Origin: Planococcus citreus
GTDB lineage: Bacteria; Bacillota; Bacilli; Bacillales_A; Planococcaceae
Length of the DNA stretch: 64,000 nucleotides
Reading direction: 5' to 3'
Assembly: GCF_003664125.1 (NCBI RefSeq)
Contig: NZ_RCCP01000006.1
Span: forward strand, 1 to 64,000
Made by a program: the position numbers and the translations under genes. Within the stretch, counting starts at the first letter, position 1. Each line of letters begins with the position of its first letter. This document shows, one piece after another, positions 27,615 through 35,828 of the stretch. Below the pieces are notes generated by a model that worked only from the letters and a program-made list of their open reading frames with translations, was not told the origin of the DNA and searched no databases.

Positions 27615-28723
27615 GATTGTTCGACTCCTTTGATCAATTGATGCGCTTTATGGAAACGTTTCTTCAATTCGCTGATGTCTTCATGGGTGGTCATAGCGCC
27701 AAAGCTGATGCGGATTGTGCCGTCACGGTATTCGCGCGGCAAGCCGATTGCTTCAATGACGTGGCTTGCCTGCTTATTCTTGGAAGAACAGGCGCTCGAA
27801 GTGGAAACGATGACGCCTTCTTGCTGCAAGGCACCGACTAAAGTCTCCCCGCGCACATCCTTGATCGCCACAGCCAGGATATGCGGCGCTGCACTGGATG
27901 GGCTGACGATGAAAATGTCTTTGTATCCAGCGAAAAAGCTGCGCAATTCCGCATTCCATTCTAGATGATCAGGGTTTGGTGTTGCAAGGCGCAATGCTTT
28001 TGCCAATGCTGCAGCATTCGGAACCGAGACCGTGCCACTGCGAAGTCCACCTTCTTGGCCGCCGCCGAACAAGATCGGTTCGAGTTCCGCCTTATGGACG
28101 GCCAAAACCCCGCTGTTCTTCAACCCATGGAACTTATGTGCAGAGACGGTCAGTAAATCCGGCATCTCTTGCTCACTTAGTGGCAGTTTACCGGCGCCTT
28201 GCACGGCGTCAACATGAAACAGCGCCCGGTGGTTGTTAAGCATGCGCCGAATGTCTGCCAGCGGATGGATCGTGCCGATTTCATTATTGACTTGCATCAG
28301 GCTGACGAGAATTGTATCTACCCGAAGCGCCTGCTGCAGGTCAGCGAGATCGATCGCGCCTTTTCTATCGACTGAAAGCAGCGTGATTTCAAATCCTTCT
28401 TTTTCGAGTTGCTTCAACGGTTCCAAAACCGATGGGTGTTCGGTTTTGCACGAGATGATGTGCCGCCCTTTTTCTTGATTGGCATGAGCGGCCCCCCGAA
28501 TCGCCAGGTTATTCGCTTCGGTGCCGCCGGATGTGAAAATTATGCGCCCATAGCCGAGCAGGCCTTTGATCTGGCTGCGCGCCGACTCGAGTAAATCTTC
28601 CGCTTCGTTTCCCAGGCGATGCAGCGAAGCCGGATTCGCGAAATAGCGGCTGCTCGCCTTTACATAGGTTTCGAGCACTTGCGGGTCGGGTTCGGTCGTT
28701 GCGCTATTATCCAAATAAATCAT
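27611..28723 (-). CDS. nifZ: Cysteine desulfurase partnering ThiI
   Basis: 370 residues, class V aminotransferase fold, PLP enzyme. It starts MIYLDNSATTEPDPQVLE. The PLP lysine is in SAHKFHGLKNSGVLAV, and the mobile active-site cysteine in STSSACSSKNKQ near residue 320. It supplies persulfide sulfur to ThiI; the overlapping gene pair supports this, matching nifZ-thiI of B. subtilis. The ATG at 28723 has GGAGGG upstream; a longer frame to 28750 has none. Confidence 0.93.
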   Translation of the reverse strand: MIYLDNSATTEPDPQVLETYVKASSRYFANPASLHRLGNEAEDLLESARSQIKGLLGYGRIIFTSGGTEANNLAIRGAAHANQEKGRHIISCKTEHPSVLEPLKQLEKEGFEITLLSVDRKGAIDLADLQQALRVDTILVSLMQVNNEIGTIHPLADIRRMLNNHRALFHVDAVQGAGKLPLSEQEMPDLLTVSAHKFHGLKNSGVLAVHKAELEPILFGGGQEGGLRSGTVSVPNAAALAKALRLATPNPDHLEWNAELRSFFAGYKDIFIVSPSSAAPHILAVAIKDVRGETLVGALQQEGVIVSTSSACSSKNKQASHVIEAIGLPREYRDGTIRISFGAMTTHEDISELKKRFHKAHQLIKGVEQS

Positions 28724-28743
28724 TTGCAATCCCTCCGAAAAGA

Positions 28744-28771
28744 AAACCACCAGCTTATCTGCTGGTGGTTT
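28744..28771 (-). terminator. ezrA terminator
   Basis: AAACCACCAGC and GCTGGTGGTTT pair around a 6-base loop, followed on the minus strand by T-rich sequence. It lies between the ezrA stop and the desulfurase start and overlaps the latter's leader. Confidence 0.82.
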
Positions 28772-28781
28772 CGTTATTTTC

Positions 28782-30476
28782 TTAGTCCTTATCTTTTACG
28801 AGCACTTCAATGCGTTTCATCGAACCGGGTTCAAAATTCTCGACAGCCGTCGCCGCTTCTTCGAGCGCTTTCGTATAGCGCATTTGGCGGAACGATTCTT
28901 CCGCTTCCAAAAGATGGGCGTGAAGCTGTGGATTCGTCTTCCGGTAACGGTTTCCGTACTGGATAATGCGTTCCACTAGCAAGACGTTTTCGACCATTTC
29001 TTTTGCTTTGATCTCCACATCCGTAATACTCGTTTCTGCCTGTTCCATATAATTATCGACTAGCTTCATATTAAGGGGCACTTCGCGAAGCGCGCGCATC
29101 GCGACAAACAAATGCTCTTCGGCTTCCTCGAGACGGACATCCATGTCTTCCGGAATACCCGGGATATTCGCTTTATGCAACATGCGGTCCGTCTCTTGAA
29201 GGCGGCGCCTCAGTTCCTCCACATGAATGCGGGCCTTGTTTTCCTCGACGCGCAAGTTTTTCAATGCATCGGTAAAGTCCATCTGCGTGGAATCGACGAT
29301 CGTCAAATCTTCACGGATGTGCATCAATTCATCTTGGAGGCTTGAATAGGCGGATTGGTCTTCTTCCAACCGGTTCGCCAATAGTTCAAAGCGCTTTGCA
29401 AGCTGTTCGACTTTCTCTAAGCAAGTCTTCGGAATTGCCGCTTCTTGGTCCGTGATTTTATAGCTATGCTGCACATAACGGCTTTCTTCTTCCAGTTCCT
29501 GGGTATCGCGCGCGACCACTTGCAGGTGGCGCTCTGTGTCCATCAAATGCTGGTCGATATAATGTTTTGCCGCTACTTCTTTTTCAAGCAGGTCGTACAT
29601 GGCATCGATTCGGTCTTTTATTTCGTCGACACGGTTCTTGCTATCGGTTACTTCCAAAGTTTCCAGTTGTTTTTTCAAGACAGCCAGCTCTTGTTCGATT
29701 TCTTCGATCTTTTCGGTCAACCCAAGATGGTTGAGGTAATACGACTGCTCTTCCATTTCTTGTTTGCCTTGGCGCAGTTGCGCCAAATCCTGTGGAATCT
29801 TCTCATCGATTTCCGTCAGCATCATCGGGATATCGTCTACCAGCATAAAGGCTTGTGCGCTGTCAGCCGATAGATTGATGACCGTCTCACGCGCTCTTAA
29901 GTAATTGCCTTCATCCGTCAACTGGTCGTATTCCTCAAAGCGTTGGACGAATGACTCCAAGCGCTTCTCAAGCGGACCGGCAGCTGCGCCGTACGAAGAC
30001 TTATGCGCGAGCAAGTTTTTGCGGGCGCGAACGTATTTGTCCTGAATCAAATCCATCTCGCTGCGGTTTTTCTCTTCGCTGCCGATCAACTCGTCCAGTT
30101 CCGCGAAGATGACCGCGATTTGCTGGTCGGCGTCATCTATTTTCACTTCGGCTTGTTTTTCAAGCTTGGAAGCCTTCGGGAAGTTAAAGCGCTTGATCGA
30201 TTCTTCTGCGTCATAGAGTGTTGCATCTATTTTCGGGATATCGACATCCATGATTTCGTCCCATTTATTACGCCAGCGCTCGAACATTTCCTCTGTCTGG
30301 CCGTTCAAGTTTAATTGTTTCACTTTAGTAAGTTCTTCCATAATTGGTTTCTCTTTTAGTTGCAGTTTCAGTTGTTCCAGACGCTCGATTTCCGCATTGT
30401 GTTTTTTTCGAAACACCATGCCGATGATAAGCAGCGCCAATAGAATGATGACCGCAATGATGATATACTCCATCAT
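28782..30476 (-). CDS. ezrA: Septation ring formation regulator EzrA
   Basis: 564 residues. One N-terminal membrane segment (about 3-21, EYIIIAVIILLALLIIGMV) with a short outside tail, then a long coiled-coil, spectrin-like cytosolic rod. Conserved stretches LNGQTEEMFERWRNKWDEI near the N-terminus and a QYGNRYR element near residue 500 (ILVERIIQYGNRYRK region) identify EzrA, which restrains FtsZ ring formation away from midcell and links it to PBPs. A GGGGG ribosome site precedes tandem ATGs. Monocistronic, divergent from hisJ. Confidence 0.95.
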   Translation of the reverse strand: MMEYIIIAVIILLALLIIGMVFRKKHNAEIERLEQLKLQLKEKPIMEELTKVKQLNLNGQTEEMFERWRNKWDEIMDVDIPKIDATLYDAEESIKRFNFPKASKLEKQAEVKIDDADQQIAVIFAELDELIGSEEKNRSEMDLIQDKYVRARKNLLAHKSSYGAAAGPLEKRLESFVQRFEEYDQLTDEGNYLRARETVINLSADSAQAFMLVDDIPMMLTEIDEKIPQDLAQLRQGKQEMEEQSYYLNHLGLTEKIEEIEQELAVLKKQLETLEVTDSKNRVDEIKDRIDAMYDLLEKEVAAKHYIDQHLMDTERHLQVVARDTQELEEESRYVQHSYKITDQEAAIPKTCLEKVEQLAKRFELLANRLEEDQSAYSSLQDELMHIREDLTIVDSTQMDFTDALKNLRVEENKARIHVEELRRRLQETDRMLHKANIPGIPEDMDVRLEEAEEHLFVAMRALREVPLNMKLVDNYMEQAETSITDVEIKAKEMVENVLLVERIIQYGNRYRKTNPQLHAHLLEAEESFRQMRYTKALEEAATAVENFEPGSMKRIEVLVKDKD

Positions 30477-30626
30477 AAGTCATTTAGCCCCCTGTTCCAA
30501 ATACATTACCGGTTACATAAGTATGTTTAATGATTCTTTTATTTTAACATGTATTCTACTCTTTTGTTTGCCAAATTAGAAGAAAACAGGGAATAATTTT
30601 ATCAAATTGAAAAGATGGTGAACTTT

Positions 30627-31427
30627 ATGAATAAACGCGACGGCCATATCCATACCCCATTCTGCCCCCATGGAACAAGCGACCCGTTCTGGGCTTATAT
30701 CGAAAAAGCGGAAAAAAGTGGATTCTCGGATATCAGCTTTACCGAGCACGCCCCTCTGCCTGCCGGCTTTATAGATACGACGCCCGATCAAGACAGCGGC
30801 ATGGAATTGGGCGAGTTGCCAGCCTATTTCGAAGCGCTCGATAAGGCCAAAGCGCAAGCGCCAGGTATGCGGATCCGCAGCGGCCTGGAAGTGGATTTTA
30901 TCGAAGGCTTCGAAAAACAGACAGCACAACTGCTCGAACAAGCAGGGCCAAAACTGGACGACGCCATTCTGTCGGTCCATTTTCTGCGCTATCAAGACCG
31001 CTGGATCTGCTCTGACTTCAGTGCGGAAGTATTTATGGACCTTGCAAAAGACATGGGTTCTGTACAAGCCGTTTACGACCTGTATTATGATACGGTCGAA
31101 GCTTCCATATTGGCAGACCTCGGGCCCCATAAACCGAATCGCATCGGCCATCCGACTTTATGCCATAAATTTCAGCACGTCCATCAGGAACAAATCGATG
31201 ACGATGCGCGCATCCGTAAAATCCTCAGAATGATAAAAGAACATGGCTATGAACTGGATGTCAATTCCGCGGGGCTGTCAAAACCAGGCTGCCTGGAATT
31301 CTATCCGCCGGAGCCTTATATCTCCTATGCACGTACACTCGGCATACCGCTCGTCTTCGGGTCCGATGCCCATAGTGCTGAAGGCTTGCACAAATACGCG
31401 GATCGCTTTTATACTGAACACTATTAA
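30627..31427 (+). CDS. hisJ: Histidinol-phosphatase (PHP family)
   Basis: 266 residues. Dephosphorylates histidinol phosphate in histidine synthesis. PHP metal motifs: RDGHIHTPFCPHG at the N-terminus, ITFTEHAPLP-like DISFTEHAPLP, GLEVDFIEGFE, ILSVHFL, and FGSDAHSAEGL at the C-terminus. I start at the ATG 30627 to match B. subtilis HisJ (268 residues); the in-frame ATG at 30615 has a poorer site. No other his gene is in the window, as in Bacillus, where hisJ stands apart from the his operon. Confidence 0.93.
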   Translation: MNKRDGHIHTPFCPHGTSDPFWAYIEKAEKSGFSDISFTEHAPLPAGFIDTTPDQDSGMELGELPAYFEALDKAKAQAPGMRIRSGLEVDFIEGFEKQTAQLLEQAGPKLDDAILSVHFLRYQDRWICSDFSAEVFMDLAKDMGSVQAVYDLYYDTVEASILADLGPHKPNRIGHPTLCHKFQHVHQEQIDDDARIRKILRMIKEHGYELDVNSAGLSKPGCLEFYPPEPYISYARTLGIPLVFGSDAHSAEGLHKYADRFYTEHY

Positions 31428-31456
31428 ATAGAAACTTTTAGAAATGAGATGATTCC

Positions 31457-31936
31457 ATGTTTGCTACATCCACTTACAGCGGCACACGCGAAGAGCAATA
31501 CAACCTGCTCAATAAACAATTGGACGCCCTTCTTGCAGGCGAACCGAACCGCATCGCCAATTTATCGAATGCTTCTGCATTGCTTGGCCAATTCCTTGAC
31601 CGCATCAATTGGGTCGGATTTTATTTGATGGAAGACGGCGAGCTTGTCCTTGGCCCATTCCAGGGAATGCCGGCTTGTGTCCGCATCCCGGTCGGAAAAG
31701 GGGTATGCGGCACGGCCATCGACAAAAATGAAACGATGCTCATCGATGATGTCCATGCTTTTCCTGGCCACATTGCCTGCGATGCTGCTTCCCGTTCGGA
31801 AATCGTCGTACCGCTATTCAAAGACGGCGAAGCTTACGGCGTGCTCGACATCGATAGCCCGGAACTTGCCCGTTTTACGGACGAAGACCGCACCGGGCTT
31901 GAAAAGTTTGCAGAAACCTTATTGAAGCACATCTAA
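31457..31936 (+). CDS. Free methionine-(R)-sulfoxide reductase (GAF domain)
   Basis: 159 residues, a single GAF domain. Reduces free L-methionine-(R)-sulfoxide. The conserved cysteines are visible in GMPACVRIPVGKGVCGTA and PGHIACDAASRSE, and the substrate-region SEIVVPLFKDGEAYGVLDIDSP is typical of fRMsr (B. subtilis YtsP). It follows hisJ by 29 bases and may share its transcript, and converges on a methionine gamma-lyase gene, so both neighbours deal with methionine. Confidence 0.92.
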   Translation: MFATSTYSGTREEQYNLLNKQLDALLAGEPNRIANLSNASALLGQFLDRINWVGFYLMEDGELVLGPFQGMPACVRIPVGKGVCGTAIDKNETMLIDDVHAFPGHIACDAASRSEIVVPLFKDGEAYGVLDIDSPELARFTDEDRTGLEKFAETLLKHI

Positions 31937-31944
31937 ACGCATGA

Positions 31945-31978
31945 AAGATCCCGGCAGACTATCTGCCGGGATCTTTTT
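31945..31978 (+). terminator. Terminator after the fRMsr gene
   Basis: AAGATCCCGGCAGA and TCTGCCGGGATCTT pair around a 3-base loop, then TTTTT. It also touches the stop of the convergent methionine gamma-lyase gene. Confidence 0.92.
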
Positions 31979-33186
31979 TAGATTTCCTGCAAATTGGATT
32001 TGATTTGAGCGAAAGCCTGCTCAAGATCGGCCATTAAATCCTCGACGTTCTCAAGCCCGACCGACAAGCGCACGAGTGAATCGCTGATGCCCATCCGTTC
32101 CCTCTCTTCCGGAGGCACGACCGCATGGGTCATCGTTGCCGGATGCTGGATCAAGGTTTCGGCATCCCCCAGGCTTACGGCAATCTTGATGAGCGACAAG
32201 GCATTCAAAAATTCCTGCGCTTGTTTTTTTCCGCCTTCTAGCTCGAACGAGATCAATCCGCCGCCGCGGCGCATCTGGTCTTTGGCAATCGACACTTGCG
32301 GGTGTCCAGCATCAAATGGATACAAAATACGCTTGACCGCCTGTTCGCCCTGGAGAAACGCGACGACCTTTTCCGCATTGTCGATATGGCGGTCCATCCG
32401 CACATGCAAAGTCTTCAATCCGCGGATCAACAGCCAGGCATCAAACGGTGACATGATGCCCCCGAAATCTTTCTGGACGGTCATGCGGATCATTTGCATT
32501 TCCTCCGCATCTGCCCCGACGAGTACACCGCCGACGACATCGCCATGGCCGTTCAAATACTTGGTCGCGCTGTGAAGTACGAAATCAGCGCCGAACTCGA
32601 GCGGATTCTGCAGATACGGCGAGCTGAACGTATTGTCGACAACCACCCGTAAGCCATGTTTTTGTGCAGCGGCTTCAACCGCGCGTAAATTGACAAGTTC
32701 CATCGTCGGATTGATTGGCGTTTCGACATAAATGACTTTCGTCTCCGGACGGATCGCCTGTTCGATTTGTTCTTCAGTCGTCATCGCAATGAGCGAATGC
32801 GTAATGCCGTACTTGTCTTCCATGATTTCCAATAACCCGAATGTGCAGCCGTAAATACCACGCGAACACAGCACGTGGTCGCCTGCTTTCGTCAAATGGA
32901 CAAGGATCGCACTGACTGCGGCCATCCCCGACCCAAATGCCAGTGCGCCTCCCCCGCCTTCGATCTCCGCCATGCGCTGTTCCAAGACGCGCACTGTCGG
33001 ATTGCCGAGGCGCGAATAAATATTTCCGTCCTGCTCCCCAGCAAAACGGGCTTCTCCCTGTTCGGCATTCGCGAACGAATACGTGGACGTTTGATAAAGC
33101 GGCGTAGCCAAACTGTCATGATGCACAGAACTGTCATAACCCTCATGAATCACTGCTGTTTCAAACTTTTTCTTTTGTCTCATCAT
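31978..33186 (-). CDS. Methionine gamma-lyase (Cys/Met metabolism PLP enzyme)
   Basis: 402 residues. Splits methionine to methanethiol, ammonia and 2-oxobutyrate. The Cys/Met PLP fold is shown by TPLYQTSTYSF, YSRLGNPTVRVLEQRMAEIEGG, VVDNTFSSPYLQNP and the PLP lysine in HSATKYLNGHGDVVGG. The stretch GIYGCTFGLLEIM holds a cysteine at the place of Cys116 that characterises methionine gamma-lyases; cystathionine synthases and lyases usually have another residue there. The tandem ATGs follow GAGGGG. A strong cre-like site in the leader suggests catabolite repression. Cystathionine gamma-lyase remains the alternative. Confidence 0.82.
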   Translation of the reverse strand: MMRQKKKFETAVIHEGYDSSVHHDSLATPLYQTSTYSFANAEQGEARFAGEQDGNIYSRLGNPTVRVLEQRMAEIEGGGGALAFGSGMAAVSAILVHLTKAGDHVLCSRGIYGCTFGLLEIMEDKYGITHSLIAMTTEEQIEQAIRPETKVIYVETPINPTMELVNLRAVEAAAQKHGLRVVVDNTFSSPYLQNPLEFGADFVLHSATKYLNGHGDVVGGVLVGADAEEMQMIRMTVQKDFGGIMSPFDAWLLIRGLKTLHVRMDRHIDNAEKVVAFLQGEQAVKRILYPFDAGHPQVSIAKDQMRRGGGLISFELEGGKKQAQEFLNALSLIKIAVSLGDAETLIQHPATMTHAVVPPEERERMGISDSLVRLSVGLENVEDLMADLEQAFAQIKSNLQEI

Positions 33187-33208
33187 TCATACACCCCTCA
33201 ACAAAAAT

Positions 33209-33222
33209 AGAAAGCGCTTACA
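33209..33222. promoter_or_regulatory. cre-like site upstream of the methionine gamma-lyase gene
   Basis: AGAAAGCGCTTACA differs from the ideal cre TGAAAGCGCTTTCA at two positions. It lies 23-36 bases before the ATG and downstream of a possible -10 (minus-strand TAAAAT near 33237), so bound CcpA would block transcription. Confidence 0.65.
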
Positions 33223-33298
33223 TTTACAACTATCTCCATTTTACTCTGAGAACGCAAAAAAAGAAAGTGCCATTTCTGCGCTTCTTGCCCATTATCCA

Positions 33299-33328
33299 TT
33301 GACTGCCGCAGTCGATATCGGGTATACT
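33299..33328 (+). promoter_or_regulatory. rpsD promoter
   Basis: TTGACT (33299-33304) and TATACT (33323-33328), 18 bases apart, an evident sigma-A promoter. Transcription should start near 33335, giving a leader of about 220 bases. Confidence 0.8.
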
Positions 33329-33373
33329 AGCCTTTGTGTAAAATAATCGCAGCAGTTGTATGTGCGGGTTTGC

Positions 33374-33487
33374 CCATTTTGTTCCTTGTCCAGAAAAGCG
33401 TGAACCGGGTTTCCGGTGCTTTCGTCTAGACAGAGGTGTATCGCGTAACTCTTGGCTGCTGAGCGAAGGTACATGAAAACAAAATGG
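33374..33487 (+). ncRNA. rpsD leader (S4 autoregulatory RNA)
   Basis: CCATTTTGTT (33374-33383) is exactly complementary to AACAAAATGG (33478-33487) and would close a roughly 110-base structured domain. Inside it GAACCGGGTTTCCGG forms a small hairpin. In B. subtilis and relatives rpsD carries a leader bound by ribosomal protein S4 that represses its own synthesis; the position and size agree. The fold itself was judged by eye. Confidence 0.7.
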
Positions 33488-33553
33488 CTTACAGCATGAA
33501 TACATCTGGTTTTTATTTTACTCTAAAAACCAAATTAGAGGAGGAGACTCATT

Positions 33554-34156
33554 ATGTCTCGTTATACAGGTCCAGCATGGAAACTGTCACGTCGCCTTGG
33601 AATTTCTTTGAGCGGCACAGGTAAAGAACTCGAAAAACGCCCTTACGCACCAGGTCAACACGGTGCTAACCAACGCCGTAAAGTTTCTGAATACGGTTTG
33701 CAATTGCAAGAAAAACAAAAACTACGCTTCATGTACGGAGTTAACGAACGCCAGTTCAAAACTTTGTTCAACAAAGCTGGTAAAATGGAAGGCAAACACG
33801 GCGAGAACTTTATGATCTTGCTTGAAACACGCCTTGACAACGTCGTTTACCGCCTCGGCCTTGCGCGCACTCGCCGCCAAGCCCGCCAATTGGTAAACCA
33901 CGGCCACATCCTTGTTGATGGCAAACGTGTAGACATCCCGTCTTACGCTGTGAAACCAGGACAAACAATCGCTTTCCGCGAAAAGTCCAACAACCTTGAT
34001 GTTGTTAACGAAGCGATCGAAGTTAACAGCTTCGTTCCAGAATACGTTTCAATCGACGCTGACAAAAAAGAAGGCACATTCGTCCGTCTCCCAGAGCGCA
34101 GCGAATTGTCTGCTGAAATCAACGAACAATTGATCGTTGAGTTCTACTCACGTTAA
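33554..34156 (+). CDS. rpsD: 30S ribosomal protein S4
   Basis: 200 residues. Primary 16S rRNA-binding protein of the small subunit and, in Bacillus, a translational regulator. It begins [29 protein letters not shown]; the S4 RNA-binding domain is [39 protein letters not shown] (about 93-135). It is the zinc-free type: no CxxC cluster near the N-terminus. GGAGGAG precedes the ATG. Monocistronic, with leader and terminator. Confidence 0.97.
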   Translation: MSRYTGPAWKLSRRLGISLSGTGKELEKRPYAPGQHGANQRRKVSEYGLQLQEKQKLRFMYGVNERQFKTLFNKAGKMEGKHGENFMILLETRLDNVVYRLGLARTRRQARQLVNHGHILVDGKRVDIPSYAVKPGQTIAFREKSNNLDVVNEAIEVNSFVPEYVSIDADKKEGTFVRLPERSELSAEINEQLIVEFYSR

Positions 34157-34166
34157 TCGATTGACG

Positions 34167-34199
34167 AAAACCCTCCAGGTTCGCCTGGAGGGTTTTTTC
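34167..34199 (+). terminator. rpsD terminator
   Basis: AACCCTCCAGG-TTCG-CCTGGAGGGTT followed by TTTT; a UUCG tetraloop hairpin directly after rpsD. Confidence 0.95.
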
Positions 34200-34214
34200 T
34201 ATTTTCTATGGCAA

Positions 34215-34781
34215 TTATTCTTCGGCCAGCTTTTTACTCCAACTTTCACTAAAATTCGTCCATCCGCCAATTGCTTCCCCATCCATTATCCTTGCAACGA
34301 TCCTCTCTGCAGCCACTTCAAGAGAGGTTTCCATTGTATTGACTTCAATGTCATAGGTTTCATTTTGGCGATGGACAAACTCCAATTGCGCCCGTCCTTG
34401 CCCAATTATTCGGTTCCCTCTGTTCTTTTCCCGCCTGTCGATTTCCTCTACACTGCAATGGATGCCTATAAAAAGCACCGGATATTCCTTCAATACAGAT
34501 ACAAGATGGGAAATCGTTTCCTCATCATGAAGGATTTGATCGACAATCAAGTGGATGCCTTTATCCGAAAACAGCTTTACAGTCTCGTGAAAAAACACTT
34601 CTGTCGGAATGGGTATCAACTTTGACGTGTTGCGATTTTCCATTTTCTCGATTACTAGATCAAAGTCGTCAATGCCAAAATGGAAATACCCTTCCAATTT
34701 TGTTGCCAACAGCTTAGCTAAAGAAGATTTTCCTGAACTGGAAACACCATTTAATAAGATGATTTTCCCTTTGTTTATCAT
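34215..34781 (-). CDS. P-loop kinase resembling chloramphenicol phosphotransferase
   Basis: 188 residues from the ATG at 34781 (AAAGGGG upstream). N-terminal Walker A NGVSSSGKSSLAKLLATKL, then FHFGIDDFDLVIEKM as in CPT-like proteins, a LIVDQILHD element, VLFIGIHCSVEEIDRREKNRGNRIIGQGRAQLEFVH with the lid arginines, and YDIEVNTMETSLEVAAERI. The CPT family phosphorylates small molecules including chloramphenicol; whether this one confers resistance is unknown. It lies on the opposite strand between rpsD and the BtuF-like gene, with codons richer in A/T than its neighbours, which suggests acquisition by transfer. Confidence 0.75.
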   Translation of the reverse strand: MINKGKIILLNGVSSSGKSSLAKLLATKLEGYFHFGIDDFDLVIEKMENRNTSKLIPIPTEVFFHETVKLFSDKGIHLIVDQILHDEETISHLVSVLKEYPVLFIGIHCSVEEIDRREKNRGNRIIGQGRAQLEFVHRQNETYDIEVNTMETSLEVAAERIVARIMDGEAIGGWTNFSESWSKKLAEE

Positions 34782-34918
34782 CGCGCTGACCCCTTTCTTG
34801 ACCATACCGGCGCTATATCCCGAATTCGCTTTCGGCCTCTATTCTCTATAATGTATTCTAAACTTCCCCTCAAAATAGCGCCAACTCCTTTTATGTCGTC
34901 GATTCCTCTCGCGGGCTA

Positions 34919-34927
34919 TGCTACACT
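34919..34927 (+). promoter_or_regulatory. Extended -10 promoter of the BtuF-like gene
   Basis: TGCTACACT matches TGnTATAAT except at one or two bases and stands 25 bases before the start codon. Confidence 0.45.
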
Positions 34928-34952
34928 GTAGCCATATAAAGGAGGCGTCTTT

Positions 34953-35765
34953 ATGCGAATCGTATCCATTTGCCCAAGCAATACCGAGTTGCTCGCTTTT
35001 TTGAAAGCCGATCATCTGCTGGTCGGCGTCGATGATTATTCCGACTGGCCGAAGAGCATCGAACGGCTTCCGCGTCTGGGGCCGGATCTCTCAATACGCA
35101 TGGATGAAGTCGAAGCCCTTGCGCCAGACATCGTCCTGGCATCGCTCAGCGTGCCCGGCATGGAAAAAAATATTGAAGAGCTCGAAAAACGCAACATTCC
35201 GCACCTTATCCTGGACCCGCAATCGCTCGCGGACATCCGCAATGATCTGGAAACGGTCGCCGAAGCCATTCACTTCGACAGCTCAGCGGTTCTCGCGGAA
35301 TATGACGCAGCGATCGCCGAATTGAAAAAACGAGGCGACAGCGCCACGTCCTCTCCGTCCCTCTACTGGGAATGGTGGCCAAAACCCGTCTTCACCCCGG
35401 GAGGCGTCAATTGGCTCAGCGAAATCAGCCGGCTTGTCGGCGCCCGCAATTGTTTCGAAGATGAGGAACCGGCGAACATCCAAACAGATTGGGATGCCGT
35501 TAAACAACGCAATCCGGACTATATTTTGCTCGCTTGGGTCGGCATCATGACCTCGAAAGTCAAACCAGAACTTGTCTTGAAACGCCCGGATTGGAAATCG
35601 ATGAAAGCGATCGAACATATCCATGTGATGGAAGAGGCTTTATTCTGCCGGCCATCCCCCAGGTTGATCGAAGGGGCCATCAAACTCGGCAAATTGGTCC
35701 ATCCACAAGCATTCGCGGATTTCCCGCTCCCTTCATTCATTAAAGAAAAGCAATCGCATGTATAA
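34953..35765 (+). CDS. BtuF-like cobalamin/siderophore-binding domain protein without signal peptide
   Basis: 270 residues of the helical-backbone metal-receptor fold: MRIVSICPSNTELLAFL, VGVDDYSDWP, EALAPDIVLASLSVPG, YWEWWPKPVFTPGGVNWLSEISRLVG and NPDYILLAWVG. The arrangement matches cobalamin-binding proteins of ABC importers, but the protein starts within the first beta strand and has neither signal peptide nor lipobox, so it should be cytosolic. No permease or ATPase gene is adjacent. The ATG has AAAGGAGG upstream. Role unknown; it may bind a corrinoid or act as a divergent enzyme subunit. Confidence 0.78.
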   Translation: MRIVSICPSNTELLAFLKADHLLVGVDDYSDWPKSIERLPRLGPDLSIRMDEVEALAPDIVLASLSVPGMEKNIEELEKRNIPHLILDPQSLADIRNDLETVAEAIHFDSSAVLAEYDAAIAELKKRGDSATSSPSLYWEWWPKPVFTPGGVNWLSEISRLVGARNCFEDEEPANIQTDWDAVKQRNPDYILLAWVGIMTSKVKPELVLKRPDWKSMKAIEHIHVMEEALFCRPSPRLIEGAIKLGKLVHPQAFADFPLPSFIKEKQSHV

Positions 35766-35776
35766 TGCAAGACCCC

Positions 35777-35816
35777 AAAAACCCCACGGCGCATAACAGC
35801 GCCGCGGGGTTTTTTC
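35777..35816 (+). terminator. Terminator after the BtuF-like gene
   Basis: AAAACCCCACGGCGC and GCGCCGCGGGGTTTT pair with one mismatch and a 6-base loop, then TTT. It may also serve the convergent stress gene. Confidence 0.9.
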
Positions 35817-35828
35817 GTCTATCCAACT

